Notes under the pieces: model-generated | What the model was told of the DNA's origin: nothing | Seen by the model: only the letters and a program-made list of their open reading frames with translations | Database searches by the model: none | Program-made: the position numbers and the translations under genes | Assembly (NCBI GenBank): GCA_017472115.1 | Contig: JAFUQW010000010.1 | Location: forward strand, 1 to 27,771 | DNA: 27,771 nucleotides | DNA from: Bacteroidales bacterium | GTDB taxonomy: Bacteria; Bacteroidota; Bacteroidia; Bacteroidales; UBA932 | Reading direction: 5' to 3' | In this document: positions 1 to 8,223 of the stretch, in pieces | Numbering within the stretch: position 1 is the stretch's first letter | How the letters are laid out: the number at the start of each line of letters is the position of its first letter

Positions 1-37
1 ATATCGCTGAAATGATGATGAGTATATATTCTACCAT
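1..37 (-). CDS. rnfA: RnfA, N-terminal end only (cut by window edge)
   Basis: Only the first 12 codons lie in the window. They read M-V-E-Y-I-L-I-I-I-S-A-I, which matches the usual RnfA start (MEYILIFISAI-type) and begins its first membrane helix. RnfA is an integral membrane subunit of the Rnf ferredoxin:NAD+ oxidoreductase and pairs with RnfE. It follows rnfE after 17 bases, and an AGGAGG ribosome-binding sequence (45-50) lies 7 bases before the ATG. Gene order rnfB-C-D-G-E-A supports the call. The rest of the gene is outside the window. Confidence 0.8.
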   Translation of the reverse strand, partial: MVEYILIIISAI

Positions 38-54
38 GATTTTTCCTCCTGTAT

Positions 55-660
55 TTACTCAGCCTTCTTAGAAGTCAGTTTTCTGAATATCACTATGAGA
101 TAGCCCAGGGCTATGAACGCTCCCGGAGCAAGCACGAATGCAAGGATACCGTCACCTTCGATGAACTTGAAGCCGAAAGCAGATCCGCTTCCGAGAATCT
201 CACGGACAAGTCCGAGAAGAGTGAGCGAGCAGGTGAATCCGAGACCTATGCCGATGCCGTCGAGAGCAGAGTCGATGACTCCGTTCTTGTTGGCAAATGC
301 CTCCGCACGTCCGAGAACGATGCAGTTCACCACGATGAGCGGGATGAAGAGACCGAGAGTCTCATAGATGTCCGGAACGTATGCCTGCATCACGAACTGG
401 AGCAGGGTCACGAAAGTCGCGATCACAACGATATACGAAGGAATGCGTACCTTGTCAGGAATGTAGGCTGCTATCGCAGATATCACCATGTTGGAAAGTA
501 TGAGGACGAACATTGTGGCAAGTCCCATGCTCATACCGTTGATGGCCGAAGTGGTTGTGGCCAGTGTAGGACACATACCGAGAAGGAGGACGAATGTAGG
601 GTTCTCCTTGATCAGGCCTTTAGTTATAAGTTGCAGTTTTCCCATTTTCTGTTCCTCCAT
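55..660 (-). CDS. rnfE: RnfE, membrane subunit of Rnf electron transport complex
   Basis: This 201-residue, very hydrophobic protein has about six membrane helices. The stretch NPTFVLLLGMCPTLATTTSA near residues 20-40 and the GRAEAFA motif near residue 117 are typical of the RnfD/NqrD-RnfE family. In the Rnf complex RnfE and RnfA form the inverted pair of membrane subunits that carry electrons across the membrane between ferredoxin and NAD, coupled to ion movement. Its ATG overlaps the rnfG stop codon by one base (TAATG), which suggests translational coupling. It ends in TAA just before rnfA. The length is normal for the family. Confidence 0.93.
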   Translation of the reverse strand: MEEQKMGKLQLITKGLIKENPTFVLLLGMCPTLATTTSAINGMSMGLATMFVLILSNMVISAIAAYIPDKVRIPSYIVVIATFVTLLQFVMQAYVPDIYETLGLFIPLIVVNCIVLGRAEAFANKNGVIDSALDGIGIGLGFTCSLTLLGLVREILGSGSAFGFKFIEGDGILAFVLAPGAFIALGYLIVIFRKLTSKKAE

Positions 661-1277
661 TACTCATTATCCTTTGCTGAAGTTGCTCCTGTCGAAGAAT
701 CGATCAGCATAGGGGTGCCGGCGATCGCCGCATATACATTTACTGCAAGCGCAAGGCCGTCAGCATATGCACGAGAAGTGATGGTTGATGCTGTGATGGC
801 ATCCACGTCACCACCGTCCTTCTTCACGGAAAGCTTCTTCTGTGAAGGATCGAAACCCTTGAACTGCTCTGAGAACGCAGGCTCGACACATTTTGCGCCA
901 AGACCAGGAGTCTCAGCCTGCGAGAGCACCTTGGTGTTGCAGATCACGCCGTTGCGGTCGAAGCCCACCTTGATTGCGATAGGGCCACCGAAGCCGACAG
1001 GGCTCACGTTGATCGCGCATCCTACCACTTCACCCTTCTCGTCATAAGCAAGATTGTAGGCATATGATGCACCTTCGTAATCGACTGTCCTTTCCTCTTC
1101 GATAGTGACTGCTGTCTCAGGAAGCACTTCCTTGATGGCAGCCTCGTTCTTTGCCGCTGCAGCCGCTGCGATAGGCTCCGCTGTAAGAGCATAGACTCCT
1201 GCCAGAAGAGCAGAGCATACGAGACAGATGGCGAGCAGACAAAGGCTCATGTTCTTGAATGTTGACTGTACTGCCAT
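660..1277 (-). CDS. rnfG: RnfG, FMN-binding subunit of Rnf complex
   Basis: This 205-residue protein has one N-terminal membrane anchor (about residues 9-32) and an FMN-binding domain on the outer face of the membrane. Near residues 158-169 it carries D-A-I-T-A-S-T-I-T-S, equivalent to the [S/T]GAT flavinylation motif, so Thr165 is the expected covalent FMN attachment site. The Gly-Ala pair of the consensus is replaced by Ala-Ser. The segment TPGLGAKC (residues 123-130) is also characteristic. A GGGAGGT Shine-Dalgarno-like sequence (1286-1292) lies 8 bases before the start. The gene is 6 bases downstream of rnfD. Confidence 0.93.
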   Translation of the reverse strand: MAVQSTFKNMSLCLLAICLVCSALLAGVYALTAEPIAAAAAAKNEAAIKEVLPETAVTIEEERTVDYEGASYAYNLAYDEKGEVVGCAINVSPVGFGGPIAIKVGFDRNGVICNTKVLSQAETPGLGAKCVEPAFSEQFKGFDPSQKKLSVKKDGGDVDAITASTITSRAYADGLALAVNVYAAIAGTPMLIDSSTGATSAKDNE

Positions 1278-1283
1278 GACCTT

Positions 1284-2246
1284 TTACCTCCCGTATTTTT
1301 TAGCGTGGCACACCTTGTTGATGAGCGGAACCACAGAGTTCATGATAAGGATGGCGAAGGAAACTCCTTCAGGATATGCTCCGAAGTAACGGATGAGCAT
1401 TGTGATCACACCGATGCCGACTCCATAGATGATGCCTCCGAGGTTGCTCATCGGCGAAGTCACATAGTCGGTAGCCATGAACACTGAACCGAGGAGGAGA
1501 CCACCTGTAAGGAGGTTGAATACAGGATCTGTAAACTGCTCAGGGTTGATTCCCCAGAAGATTCCGGAGAAGATCGCCACTGTAGCAAGGATCGAAAGCG
1601 TAATGTAAGGACGGATGACCTTGCGGACAAGGAGATACACGAATCCGATGAGGATGGCGATCGCCGAAAGCTCACCGGCAGAACCTCCGATGTTGTAGAA
1701 GAGCATGTCCATGTAGTCAAGTCCCTCGATCGCTGCCACGCCGCCCTCCTTTGCGAGTCCGAGAGGAGTCGCACCTGAAAGAGCGTCAAGTCCGCCGCCG
1801 ACAAAGCCCTGAGGTCTTGTCCAGTCGGTCATGTAGGTAGGGAACGAGATGAGGAGGAACACTCGGCCTGCGATTGCAGGGTTGAAGAGGTTCTGTCCGA
1901 GACCTCCGAATGTCATCTTCGCAACTCCGATTGCGAATACGGCACCGATGAACACCACCCACCAAGGTGTGGTCGAAGGAAGATTGAGCGCAAGAAGGAT
2001 ACCGGTAACGACAGCCGACATGTCACAGATGGTGCAGGTCTTCTTGAGCAGATATTTGGTGATGAGGAACTCCAGCAGCACGCATGAAGCCACACTTACG
2101 CCAAGTACAAGCAGCTCCGACCATCCGTAGAAGAGGATGGAAACGATCACTGCCGGAATCATGGCAATCACTACATCCCTCATCAAAGACTTCGTGGATG
2201 TCTTTGTATGAAGATGCGGTGACGGTGAAACTAAAAGTTTTTCCAT
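1284..2246 (-). CDS. rnfD: RnfD, flavin-carrying membrane subunit of Rnf complex
   Basis: This 320-residue multi-spanning protein of the NqrB/RnfD family has about nine or ten hydrophobic segments. The S-G-A-T-P motif at residues 157-161 marks the covalent FMN site, with Thr160 as the attachment residue. The segment FGGLGQNLFNPAIAGRVF (residues 113-130) is a family signature. The start at MEKLLVSPSPH fits homologues. The upstream 56 bases (2247-2302) are AT-rich and hold no evident Shine-Dalgarno sequence or terminator. RnfD passes electrons between RnfC and RnfG within the membrane. Confidence 0.94.
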   Translation of the reverse strand: MEKLLVSPSPHLHTKTSTKSLMRDVVIAMIPAVIVSILFYGWSELLVLGVSVASCVLLEFLITKYLLKKTCTICDMSAVVTGILLALNLPSTTPWWVVFIGAVFAIGVAKMTFGGLGQNLFNPAIAGRVFLLISFPTYMTDWTRPQGFVGGGLDALSGATPLGLAKEGGVAAIEGLDYMDMLFYNIGGSAGELSAIAILIGFVYLLVRKVIRPYITLSILATVAIFSGIFWGINPEQFTDPVFNLLTGGLLLGSVFMATDYVTSPMSNLGGIIYGVGIGVITMLIRYFGAYPEGVSFAILIMNSVVPLINKVCHAKKYGR

Positions 2247-2302
2247 TTTATTTTTATTTCTGCGTTTTTAGTTATCAATTGGCGTGGGAGGGATTCAGTT
2301 TT

Positions 2303-2668
2303 TTACTTCTGCCCCCTGCCTCGAATAATTCTGATGACGTCGCCCTTAGCGATGCGGATGATGTCCAGCAGAGGAATGTTTGCAGGACAGCTGTAAAGAC
2401 AGCAACCGCACTCGATGCAATCCTGAACGGCATTCTCCTCAAGCTCGTCCGTCATGTTGTTGCGGGCGTACTTCTGAAGGAGGAACGGCTCAAGACCCAT
2501 AGGACATGCCTCGGCACACTTGCCGCAACGGATGCAGGCCGACTCCACTCCACGCACTGTCTGCTCAGCTGTCAGATAGAGAAGGGATGAAGAACCCTTC
2601 ACTGTGGTAGCGTCGAGATTGGCGATCGCCTTACCCATCATAGGACCACCGCTGATGATCTTGGAAGC
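2303..2668 (-). pseudogene. rnfC: RnfC C-terminal 2x[4Fe-4S] part, after in-frame TAG
   Basis: This is the continuation of rnfC in the same frame after the TAG at 2669-2671. Reading begins A-S-K-I-I-S-G-G-P-M-M-G-K, the conserved segment that normally follows directly on the N-terminal part. The next possible ATG is at 2641, which would give a 112-residue product. It contains both ferredoxin-type cysteine sets, C-I-R-C-G-K-C-A-E-A-C-P and C-I-E-C-G-C-C-L-Y-S-C-P, and ends in TAA. The residues look intact and under normal constraint, so either the stop is recent, is a sequence error, or the part is still translated by readthrough or from the internal ATG. Confidence 0.85.
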
Positions 2669-3664
2669 CTATTCCGGAACACCGCCGGCATATTCAGCTA
2701 TATAAGAAAGCGGCATACCGATACGGAACTTGTAGTTGTGCTGCTTCTCCATAGGGAGGCAGTCGCCTGTCACGGTGAGCACATTGGTCACAAGCGGCAT
2801 GTTCTTCTGCACAGCCTCATATACTGCAAGCGACGTCGCCACATTCTGAACCACGGCACCGACATCGATAGGAAGTCCCATGGACTTCACCTGACGGCCC
2901 ATCACAGCGTCGATGAGCTGCTTCTCACCGCCCTGCGGATACTTCTTCTTGAGAGTCATCACAGAGATTCCGTCATAACCCTTGACTGATGCCTGGAGTT
3001 CAGCCACGGCAGCGGTCATGGCTGCAATAGCCTCCGGCTTGTTCTCCTCGATACCGATAACGGTCCTGCAACCGCCGAGGACCTGCTTCATGATTGCAGC
3101 TCCAACCACGATTTCCTTGCTTCTCTCGATCATGATGCGGTTGTCGGAAGTAAGATAAGGCTCACACTCGGCACCGTTGAGGATAAGGCACTCGGCCACC
3201 TTGCCCGGAGGAGGACAGAGCTTCACGTGTGCAGGGAAGGTCGCACCTCCGAGACCTACGACACCGTTAAGCTTGATCTTCTCGAGAATGGCCTTGTTGT
3301 CTTCAGGAATTTCTGTCACGAGGGTGTCGCTGAGGTCGATGCCTTCAGCCCACTCGTCACCCTCGACATCAATCTCGATGTGAGTCATATTGTTGCCGGC
3401 CAGGTCCTTGCGAGGCCCGATGGACTTCACTGTACCTGAAACCGATGAATGTACGTATGCTGAAATGAATCCCGCAGGCTCGGCAATCACCTGACCTGCC
3501 TTCACCTTGTCACCAACAGCCACGACCGGAGTCGCAGGCGCACCGAGATGCTGGGCCACAGAGATGAACACTTTTGAAGGAACCGGAAGAACTTCGATCT
3601 TGCAGTCCTTTGAAATCTTGCTGTCATGCGGATGGATACCGCCGATTGAAAAGGTCTTTAACAT
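2669..3664 (-). CDS. rnfC: RnfC N-terminal part, interrupted by in-frame TAG
   Basis: RnfC is the peripheral subunit that binds NAD(H) and FMN and hands electrons to or from the membrane part of Rnf. These 331 residues start MLKTFSIGGIHPHDSK, as Bacteroidales RnfC does. They hold the N-terminal barrel-sandwich domain, the Rossmann-like flavin/NADH domain with G-L-G-G-A-T-F-P (about residues 138-145), and a SLBB-type domain. The frame ends in TAG just after G-G-V-P-E, while the same frame continues with conserved RnfC sequence. The product therefore lacks the 2x[4Fe-4S] domain. A strong AAAGGAGG (3673-3680), inside the end of rnfB, lies 8 bases upstream of the ATG. Confidence 0.9.
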   Translation of the reverse strand: MLKTFSIGGIHPHDSKISKDCKIEVLPVPSKVFISVAQHLGAPATPVVAVGDKVKAGQVIAEPAGFISAYVHSSVSGTVKSIGPRKDLAGNNMTHIEIDVEGDEWAEGIDLSDTLVTEIPEDNKAILEKIKLNGVVGLGGATFPAHVKLCPPPGKVAECLILNGAECEPYLTSDNRIMIERSKEIVVGAAIMKQVLGGCRTVIGIEENKPEAIAAMTAAVAELQASVKGYDGISVMTLKKKYPQGGEKQLIDAVMGRQVKSMGLPIDVGAVVQNVATSLAVYEAVQKNMPLVTNVLTVTGDCLPMEKQHNYKFRIGMPLSYIAEYAGGVPE

Positions 3665-3667
3665 GGT

Positions 3668-4510
3668 CTATTCCTCCTTTGGTTTCACTACAGGGAAATT
3701 GACGGCATGGATGGCACCTGTAGGGCACTCAGCCACACATTTCTTGCAGAGCTTGCACTTTGTGAAGTCGATGTAAGCGAGATTGTTCTCGACTGTAATC
3801 GCCTCGAACGGACATGCCTTCGCACACTTGCCGCAGCCGATACATGCAGCCTTGCATGCCTTGCGTGCGACAGCACCTTTGTCCTTGTTGACGCATGAGA
3901 CGAACACGCGCATGTTCCTGCGTCCCTTGTTGCGAAGCTCTATGACATTCTTAGGACATGCCTTCACACATGCTCCGCAGGCCGTACATTTCTCTTCGTC
4001 AACCACAGGAAGGCCTGTAGCAGGATCCATCGTGATGGCGCCGAACTGACAGGCTGCCACACAGTCGCCACATCCGAGACATCCGAAAGAACAGCCGGTG
4101 TCACCGCTGTAAAGGGCAGCCTTCACGCGGCAAGACTGATAACCGCCGTACTCGTTGGTGCGAGGGCGGTTCTCACAAGTTCCGTTGCAGCGTACCACAG
4201 CGACCATAGGTTCCTTGACGGCGACCTCGACACCGAGCACGGCAGCAACCTTCTGCATACCTTCATTACCTCCTACAGGACAGAAGCATTTGTCCAGATT
4301 CGGAGACGACTCGACGCAGAACTGAGCGAAAGCACGGCAACCGGCCTGTCCGCAGCCGCCGCAGTTTGCACCGGGCAAGACCTTCTCGACCTCGTCGATC
4401 CTCGGATCCTCCTCCACCTTGAACTTTTCAGCCACAAAATAGAGAACCACCGCCAGAACCACACCGAGAACGGTAAGGATTGCAATAGTCCAGATAATTG
4501 TTGTTGTCAT
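3668..4510 (-). CDS. rnfB: RnfB, ferredoxin-like iron-sulfur subunit of Rnf
   Basis: This 280-residue protein is the likely entry point for electrons from reduced ferredoxin. It has an N-terminal membrane anchor (about residues 5-27). It then has the Fe-S domain C-G-G-C-G-Q-A-G-C (C50, C53, C58, with C75), followed by several ferredoxin-like cysteine sets such as CLGCGDCVAACQ, CTACGACVKACP, CIGCGKCAKACP and CKLCKKCVAECP. It ends KPKEE-TAG. The TAG is followed by ACC and then the rnfC ATG, and both genes are in the same frame. This is the first rnf gene, 72 bases after the RseC-like gene. Confidence 0.95.
   Translation of the reverse strand: MTTTIIWTIAILTVLGVVLAVVLYFVAEKFKVEEDPRIDEVEKVLPGANCGGCGQAGCRAFAQFCVESSPNLDKCFCPVGGNEGMQKVAAVLGVEVAVKEPMVAVVRCNGTCENRPRTNEYGGYQSCRVKAALYSGDTGCSFGCLGCGDCVAACQFGAITMDPATGLPVVDEEKCTACGACVKACPKNVIELRNKGRRNMRVFVSCVNKDKGAVARKACKAACIGCGKCAKACPFEAITVENNLAYIDFTKCKLCKKCVAECPTGAIHAVNFPVVKPKEE
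3673..3680 (-). promoter_or_regulatory. Strong Shine-Dalgarno site of rnfC
   Basis: The minus strand reads AAAGGAGG, a full match to the anti-Shine-Dalgarno complement, 8 bases before the rnfC ATG and inside the last codons of rnfB. It supports the chosen rnfC start and translational coupling to rnfB. Such strong sites are uncommon in Bacteroidota genes. Confidence 0.75.
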
Positions 4511-4539
4511 TATAATTGTTGTTTAATTTAGTTGTTCTT

Positions 4540-4576
4540 GAGATTTCTCGATCCGGCCTGCGGCCTTCGCTCGAAA
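4540..4576. repeat. Palindromic intergenic repeat (GAGATTTCTCG...CTTCGCTCGAAA type)
   Basis: In the gap between the RseC-like gene and rnfB the plus strand reads GAGATTTCTCG, then ATCCGGCCTGCGGCC, then TTCGCTCGAAAC. GGCC-TGC-GGCC is a perfect inner stem and TTTCTCGA / TCGAAA form an outer, slightly bulged one. The outer parts match the widespread short interspersed element whose other strand reads TTTCGAGCGAAG...CGAGAAATC. It may act as an RNA hairpin between the upstream genes and the rnf operon. A second element of similar style is at 9371-9396. Confidence 0.5.
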
Positions 4577-4582
4577 CTACAA

Positions 4583-4999
4583 TCAGGCTATATAAAATAC
4601 AAATTCATCCGACAGCCTGTCCCTGAAAAGCCAGATGCCGAAATAGTATAATGCGACTCCGGCTATCGAAACCAGGCCTGTCATATACTCCTTTTCGAAA
4701 ACCGCAGACAAAGATAATATTAAAATCAATAGAATGACCAATGGAATCACATAAGATATCCACACAGCTTTCAACCCCATGGTCATCTTTGTCTTGACGG
4801 TCACTTCGTCACCCACTGCCCTCAGAGTATATGGATCTGTAGGCACCATGATGATCTTGTCCTCATCCTCCGACATTCCGCAAAGTCCCTTTGCGTGGCA
4901 CGAAGAGCATGCAGACGAGACTGTTATCTCAACAGTCGTGAAATCCGGAGTGATCTCTACGATCCTTCCCGGATGTGTTATCTCGTTCTTTTTAGCCAT
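4583..4999 (-). CDS. RseC/SoxR-reducing-system-type membrane protein
   Basis: The likely product is 138 residues, starting MAKKNEITHPGRIVEI. The ATG overlaps the stop of the upstream DUF3108 gene by one base (TAATG), which decides the start over a longer reading. The N-terminal part has a cysteine cluster C31-x2-C34-x5-C40 (CSSCHAKGLC), and two membrane helices follow at about residues 78-120. This is the pattern of the RseC/MucC family, which in other bacteria is linked to reduction of the SoxR iron-sulfur sensor and to Rnf-like complexes. Its place directly before rnfB is typical in Bacteroidales and suggests a redox role with Rnf. Confidence 0.85.
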   Translation of the reverse strand: MAKKNEITHPGRIVEITPDFTTVEITVSSACSSCHAKGLCGMSEDEDKIIMVPTDPYTLRAVGDEVTVKTKMTMGLKAVWISYVIPLVILLILILSLSAVFEKEYMTGLVSIAGVALYYFGIWLFRDRLSDEFVFYIA

Positions 5000-5898
5000 T
5001 ATTTCTTTTCTGTATAAGGTTCGATCAATGCAGTGAAAGGATGCTTGAGACCTGAATATTCCTGAAGCCTTCCCGCTCCCACACCCACGAGGATAGGAGC
5101 CTCGAAGCAAACCGGCACCCTGTTATCGTCATCCGACACCCAGATCATCATGTCTGTCTCGCCTGTGAATATTTCTCCGGCTACAAGCTTTGCCGCGAAC
5201 TTTATGGTCCTGACCTTGCCAAGTCCCTTCACATCGATGGTCTCACGGCCGTGGAGAATGAAATAGACATGATATATCTCGTCGTCGATAGCAAAGGTCA
5301 TCGGGTATTTTCTGCCAGGCTCGACCACATCGAAATCCATGTTCCTCGCATAGAAGAACAATGCCGGAAGGTCGAAGGTACATGGATCCAGAGGCAGTTC
5401 CAGCTGCCTGCGTCCCTTGCCCCTGCTGCTGGAATACACATCTGCAGCGATATGAGGTTCTGCTGCACTCCAGTCATAGACATATTCATTGGTAGCCCGG
5501 TACCTGCCTTCACGTGTGTCACGGGTAAATTTCAAAGGCCTGAGACCATCTCGTGTGAACCATGCCTGGAAATCTTCCCTTATCTTGAAGAAGAAGTCAT
5601 AAAGCCTTGTCGTCCTTCCGTCAACCTTCACATGAAAGACATCATGCCCGTTCAAGGTCTGGGAATCGAGACTTACGGTAGCTGTGGCCACATCCGAACG
5701 TATCGCTCCCCATTCGTAATGAAGCGTGAAATGGAGACGCTCACCGGCCTGATAAGCAAGTTCTTTCTCAGCAACGGTCTTAACAGGAATACATGAAGAC
5801 TTCTTATGGGCATCAACCTGATTCTCCTGTGCGTGCAGAGCAGTGGAAACCGTCAGCACGGACAGGAGAACCGTCATTATCTTTATTATAACATTCAT
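4999..5898 (-). CDS. DUF3108 exported protein
   Basis: This 299-residue protein has a Sec signal peptide (cleavage likely after TALHA, about residue 23). The mature part opens with ELAYQAGERLHFTLHYEWG, the typical entry of the DUF3108 family. It holds beta-rich segments such as TRDTREGRYRATNEYVYDW and ends GRLQEYSGLKHPFTALIEP. Family members are periplasmic or outer-membrane-associated proteins of unknown function. The gene lies 19 bases after dnaB and overlaps the RseC-like gene by one base, so the three are probably cotranscribed. No enzymatic motif was recognised. Confidence 0.83.
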   Translation of the reverse strand: MNVIIKIMTVLLSVLTVSTALHAQENQVDAHKKSSCIPVKTVAEKELAYQAGERLHFTLHYEWGAIRSDVATATVSLDSQTLNGHDVFHVKVDGRTTRLYDFFFKIREDFQAWFTRDGLRPLKFTRDTREGRYRATNEYVYDWSAAEPHIAADVYSSSRGKGRRQLELPLDPCTFDLPALFFYARNMDFDVVEPGRKYPMTFAIDDEIYHVYFILHGRETIDVKGLGKVRTIKFAAKLVAGEIFTGETDMMIWVSDDDNRVPVCFEAPILVGVGAGRLQEYSGLKHPFTALIEPYTEKK

Positions 5899-5917
5899 CT
5901 CATTCGTCTTTCACGGA

Positions 5918-7396
5918 TCAGAATTCGTCATTCGCTCCGAAATCATCATTCATGGCCGAGCCTACAGGCATCGCATCCGCCTGACTGACAAGACTTTCCT
6001 GGTCATCAACGAAACGCACCTCATCTGCACGGAAACGCATATCGATATCCGCAATCGCGCCGTTTCTGTGCTTTGCGATGATGATCTGAGTCCTTCCCAC
6101 ATCATCCGGATTCTCAGAAAGTCCCTGATAGTCATATCGGTGAATGAAGATCACCATATCCGCATCCTGCTCGATGGAACCTGACTCACGAAGGTCGCTC
6201 AACTGAGGACGGCGGTTGCTTCCCTGACGGTTTTCCGACTGACGCGAAAGCTGCGACAGGGCGATGATAGGCACATTCATCTCCTTGGCCGTGGCCTTGA
6301 GGGTACGGGAAATGGCAGCGACCTCCTGCTCACGCATTCCGCGGAGCTCCGCCGGTCCCTGCATCAGCTGAAGATAATCGACTACAATCAGACGTACACC
6401 TTTCTGTTTCACCAGTTTCTTGACCTTGGAGCGGAACTCCATCACAGGAAGCGACGGAGTATCGTCAATATAAATCGGAGCCTTGGCAAGCCTCTTGAGC
6501 TGGATATCAAGCTGTTCCCATTCATATGGAAGCAGTTTCACTCCACCCTTGATCTTATCCGCACTCAGACGGGTCTCAGACACCATCATACGCTTTGCGA
6601 GCTGGATGGCCGGCATTTCAAGGGAAAAGAAGGCCACAGGCATATTGAAGTCAACTGCTGCATTACGCGCAATGTTGAGCACAAAGGCAGTCTTACCGAC
6701 AGACGGGCGGGCCGCAAGGATGATGAGGTCAGAAGCCTGCCATCCGAGGGTTATCTTGTCCATCGACGGGAAGCCTGACGGCACACCGCTGAGTCCTGAA
6801 GAATCCTGGAGCCTCTGGATATCGTCAAGAGCATCGTTGATCACCTTGCCGATCTCCTGCACATCCTTCTTCACATTGTTCTGGATAGCAGCGAAAAGCT
6901 TGGTCTGAGCCGTGTCTATGAGGTCATCCACATTGACGGATTCATCATACGACGACTTGAGGATATCATAAGACGCAGTGATGAGTTCCCTCTGGATACA
7001 CTTCTGCTTGAGAATACGTATATAATACTCTATATGTGCGGCCGCACCGATCTTCTGAGACAGCTGAGCGAGGGCCACCGTACCTCCGACAACCTCGAGA
7101 TTGCCGTTGGCCTTGAGTTTCTGAGATACGGAAAGCAGATCGAGAGCCACATGTTCGTTGGTAAGCGAACGCATTGCCTCGAATATCATCCTGTGCTTCT
7201 CGCTATAGAAACAGTTCGGCGCAAGCTCATCCATAGCTTCGTCGATACAGTTAGGTTCGATCAGAAGGGCACCCAACACAGCCTCTTCAACATCAAGAGC
7301 TTGAGGCGGTCTGTTACCCATCTCAAGCCCAAGTGTGTCTAAGTTGACGGCCGTATTCTTCCTTCTGACTGACTTTTTCTTTCCCTCTTCAGTCAT
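5918..7396 (-). CDS. dnaB: Replicative DNA helicase DnaB
   Basis: This 492-residue protein has normal length for DnaB. The N-terminal helical domain begins near residue 30 (PQALDVEEAVLGALLIEPNC). The RecA-like ATPase domain has Walker A A-R-P-S-V-G-K-T (residues 229-236), Walker B-type LIVVDYLQLM, and the C-terminal DLRESGSIEQDADMVIFIHR and IIAKHRNG motifs. It is the hexameric helicase that unwinds the fork and binds primase. No intein is present at the Walker A or later motifs. The stop is TGA, and it lies 12 bases after the zinc-ribbon gene. Confidence 0.98.
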   Translation of the reverse strand: MTEEGKKKSVRRKNTAVNLDTLGLEMGNRPPQALDVEEAVLGALLIEPNCIDEAMDELAPNCFYSEKHRMIFEAMRSLTNEHVALDLLSVSQKLKANGNLEVVGGTVALAQLSQKIGAAAHIEYYIRILKQKCIQRELITASYDILKSSYDESVNVDDLIDTAQTKLFAAIQNNVKKDVQEIGKVINDALDDIQRLQDSSGLSGVPSGFPSMDKITLGWQASDLIILAARPSVGKTAFVLNIARNAAVDFNMPVAFFSLEMPAIQLAKRMMVSETRLSADKIKGGVKLLPYEWEQLDIQLKRLAKAPIYIDDTPSLPVMEFRSKVKKLVKQKGVRLIVVDYLQLMQGPAELRGMREQEVAAISRTLKATAKEMNVPIIALSQLSRQSENRQGSNRRPQLSDLRESGSIEQDADMVIFIHRYDYQGLSENPDDVGRTQIIIAKHRNGAIADIDMRFRADEVRFVDDQESLVSQADAMPVGSAMNDDFGANDEF

Positions 7397-7408
7397 AGTT
7401 GAATCAGA

Positions 7409-8218
7409 TTATTCGAAATCCGGATTGACAATGATTCTTCCGCAGTACTCGCAGATTATCATCTTCTTGTTTGAAGCGATGTCGATAAGCCTCTGAGGTG
7501 CGATGGTGTTGAAACATCCGCCACATGAGTCATTGTTGAACACCGACACCACAGCAAGATGATTATTGCAGCTCTTGCGGATATGGTCATATGCACTCAT
7601 TGTCCTTGCGTCTATCTTGGCTGCACATTCCTCTCTGTTTGCACGGAGTCTCTCCTCCTCCTTGGCAGTTGACTCCACGATAGTGGAAAGCTCCTCCTTC
7701 TTTGCCTTGAGGTCGTCGGTCCTTACGGCAATCTTCTCCTTGATCACCTCAATCTCGTTCTTCTTGTCGAAGATACGCTCCTTGGTCTCGGCGATATTCT
7801 TCTCTGCAATCTGCCTGAGAAGTCCCTGATTCTCTATCTCCTTGTTGAGAGAGTCATACTCACGGCTGTTGGCGATGTTCTCGAGCTGTGTCTTGTACCT
7901 CTCTATCTGATCGTCACACTCAGTGATGTTGTGCTTGTTTTCGGTAATGAACTTGTTGTATTCGTCAACCAACTCGATCATGCGCGCAGACTTAGCCTTC
8001 AGTTCGGCGATCTCGTTCTCGAGATTCTCTACTTCCATAGGAAGCTCACCTCTGAGCTGGAGGATCTTGTCGATCTCTGTGTCAGCCTGCTGAAGGACAT
8101 AGAGGGTCTGAAGTTTCTCACCAACACTGAGATCCGAGTCCGCAAAGCTCTTTCTGATGGATACGAATGTCTCTCTCTGGTCAATCGGAGTTTCGAATTT
8201 CTTTGTCTTTTTAGCCAT
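7409..8218 (-). CDS. Coiled-coil C4-type zinc-ribbon protein (COG1579/DUF164)
   Basis: This 269-residue protein has long heptad-like coiled coil over about residues 35-195, rich in Glu, Lys and Leu. It ends in a zinc ribbon with C232-G-G-C235 and C256-E-Y-C259. This matches the COG1579 family, which has a proposed nucleic-acid- or protein-binding role but no settled function. It sits next to the nif3-like gene as in many Bacteroidales. The start at MAKKTKKFETP is 5 bases after the nif3-like stop. Confidence 0.88.
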   Translation of the reverse strand: MAKKTKKFETPIDQRETFVSIRKSFADSDLSVGEKLQTLYVLQQADTEIDKILQLRGELPMEVENLENEIAELKAKSARMIELVDEYNKFITENKHNITECDDQIERYKTQLENIANSREYDSLNKEIENQGLLRQIAEKNIAETKERIFDKKNEIEVIKEKIAVRTDDLKAKKEELSTIVESTAKEEERLRANREECAAKIDARTMSAYDHIRKSCNNHLAVVSVFNNDSCGGCFNTIAPQRLIDIASNKKMIICEYCGRIIVNPDFE

Positions 8219-8223
8219 ATCGC

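Noticed and set aside
2669..2671. Genome-wide recoding of TAG to an amino acid
   Set aside because: TAG ends the MerR gene (9036-9038) at the normal family length and ends rnfB just before a strong rnfC start, so TAG works as a stop here. A local mutation or base error is simpler.
5251..5796. Long open frame on the plus strand opposite the DUF3108 gene
   Set aside because: It has no recognisable domain, lies fully antisense to a well-supported gene, and is typical of shadow frames in sequence of this codon usage.
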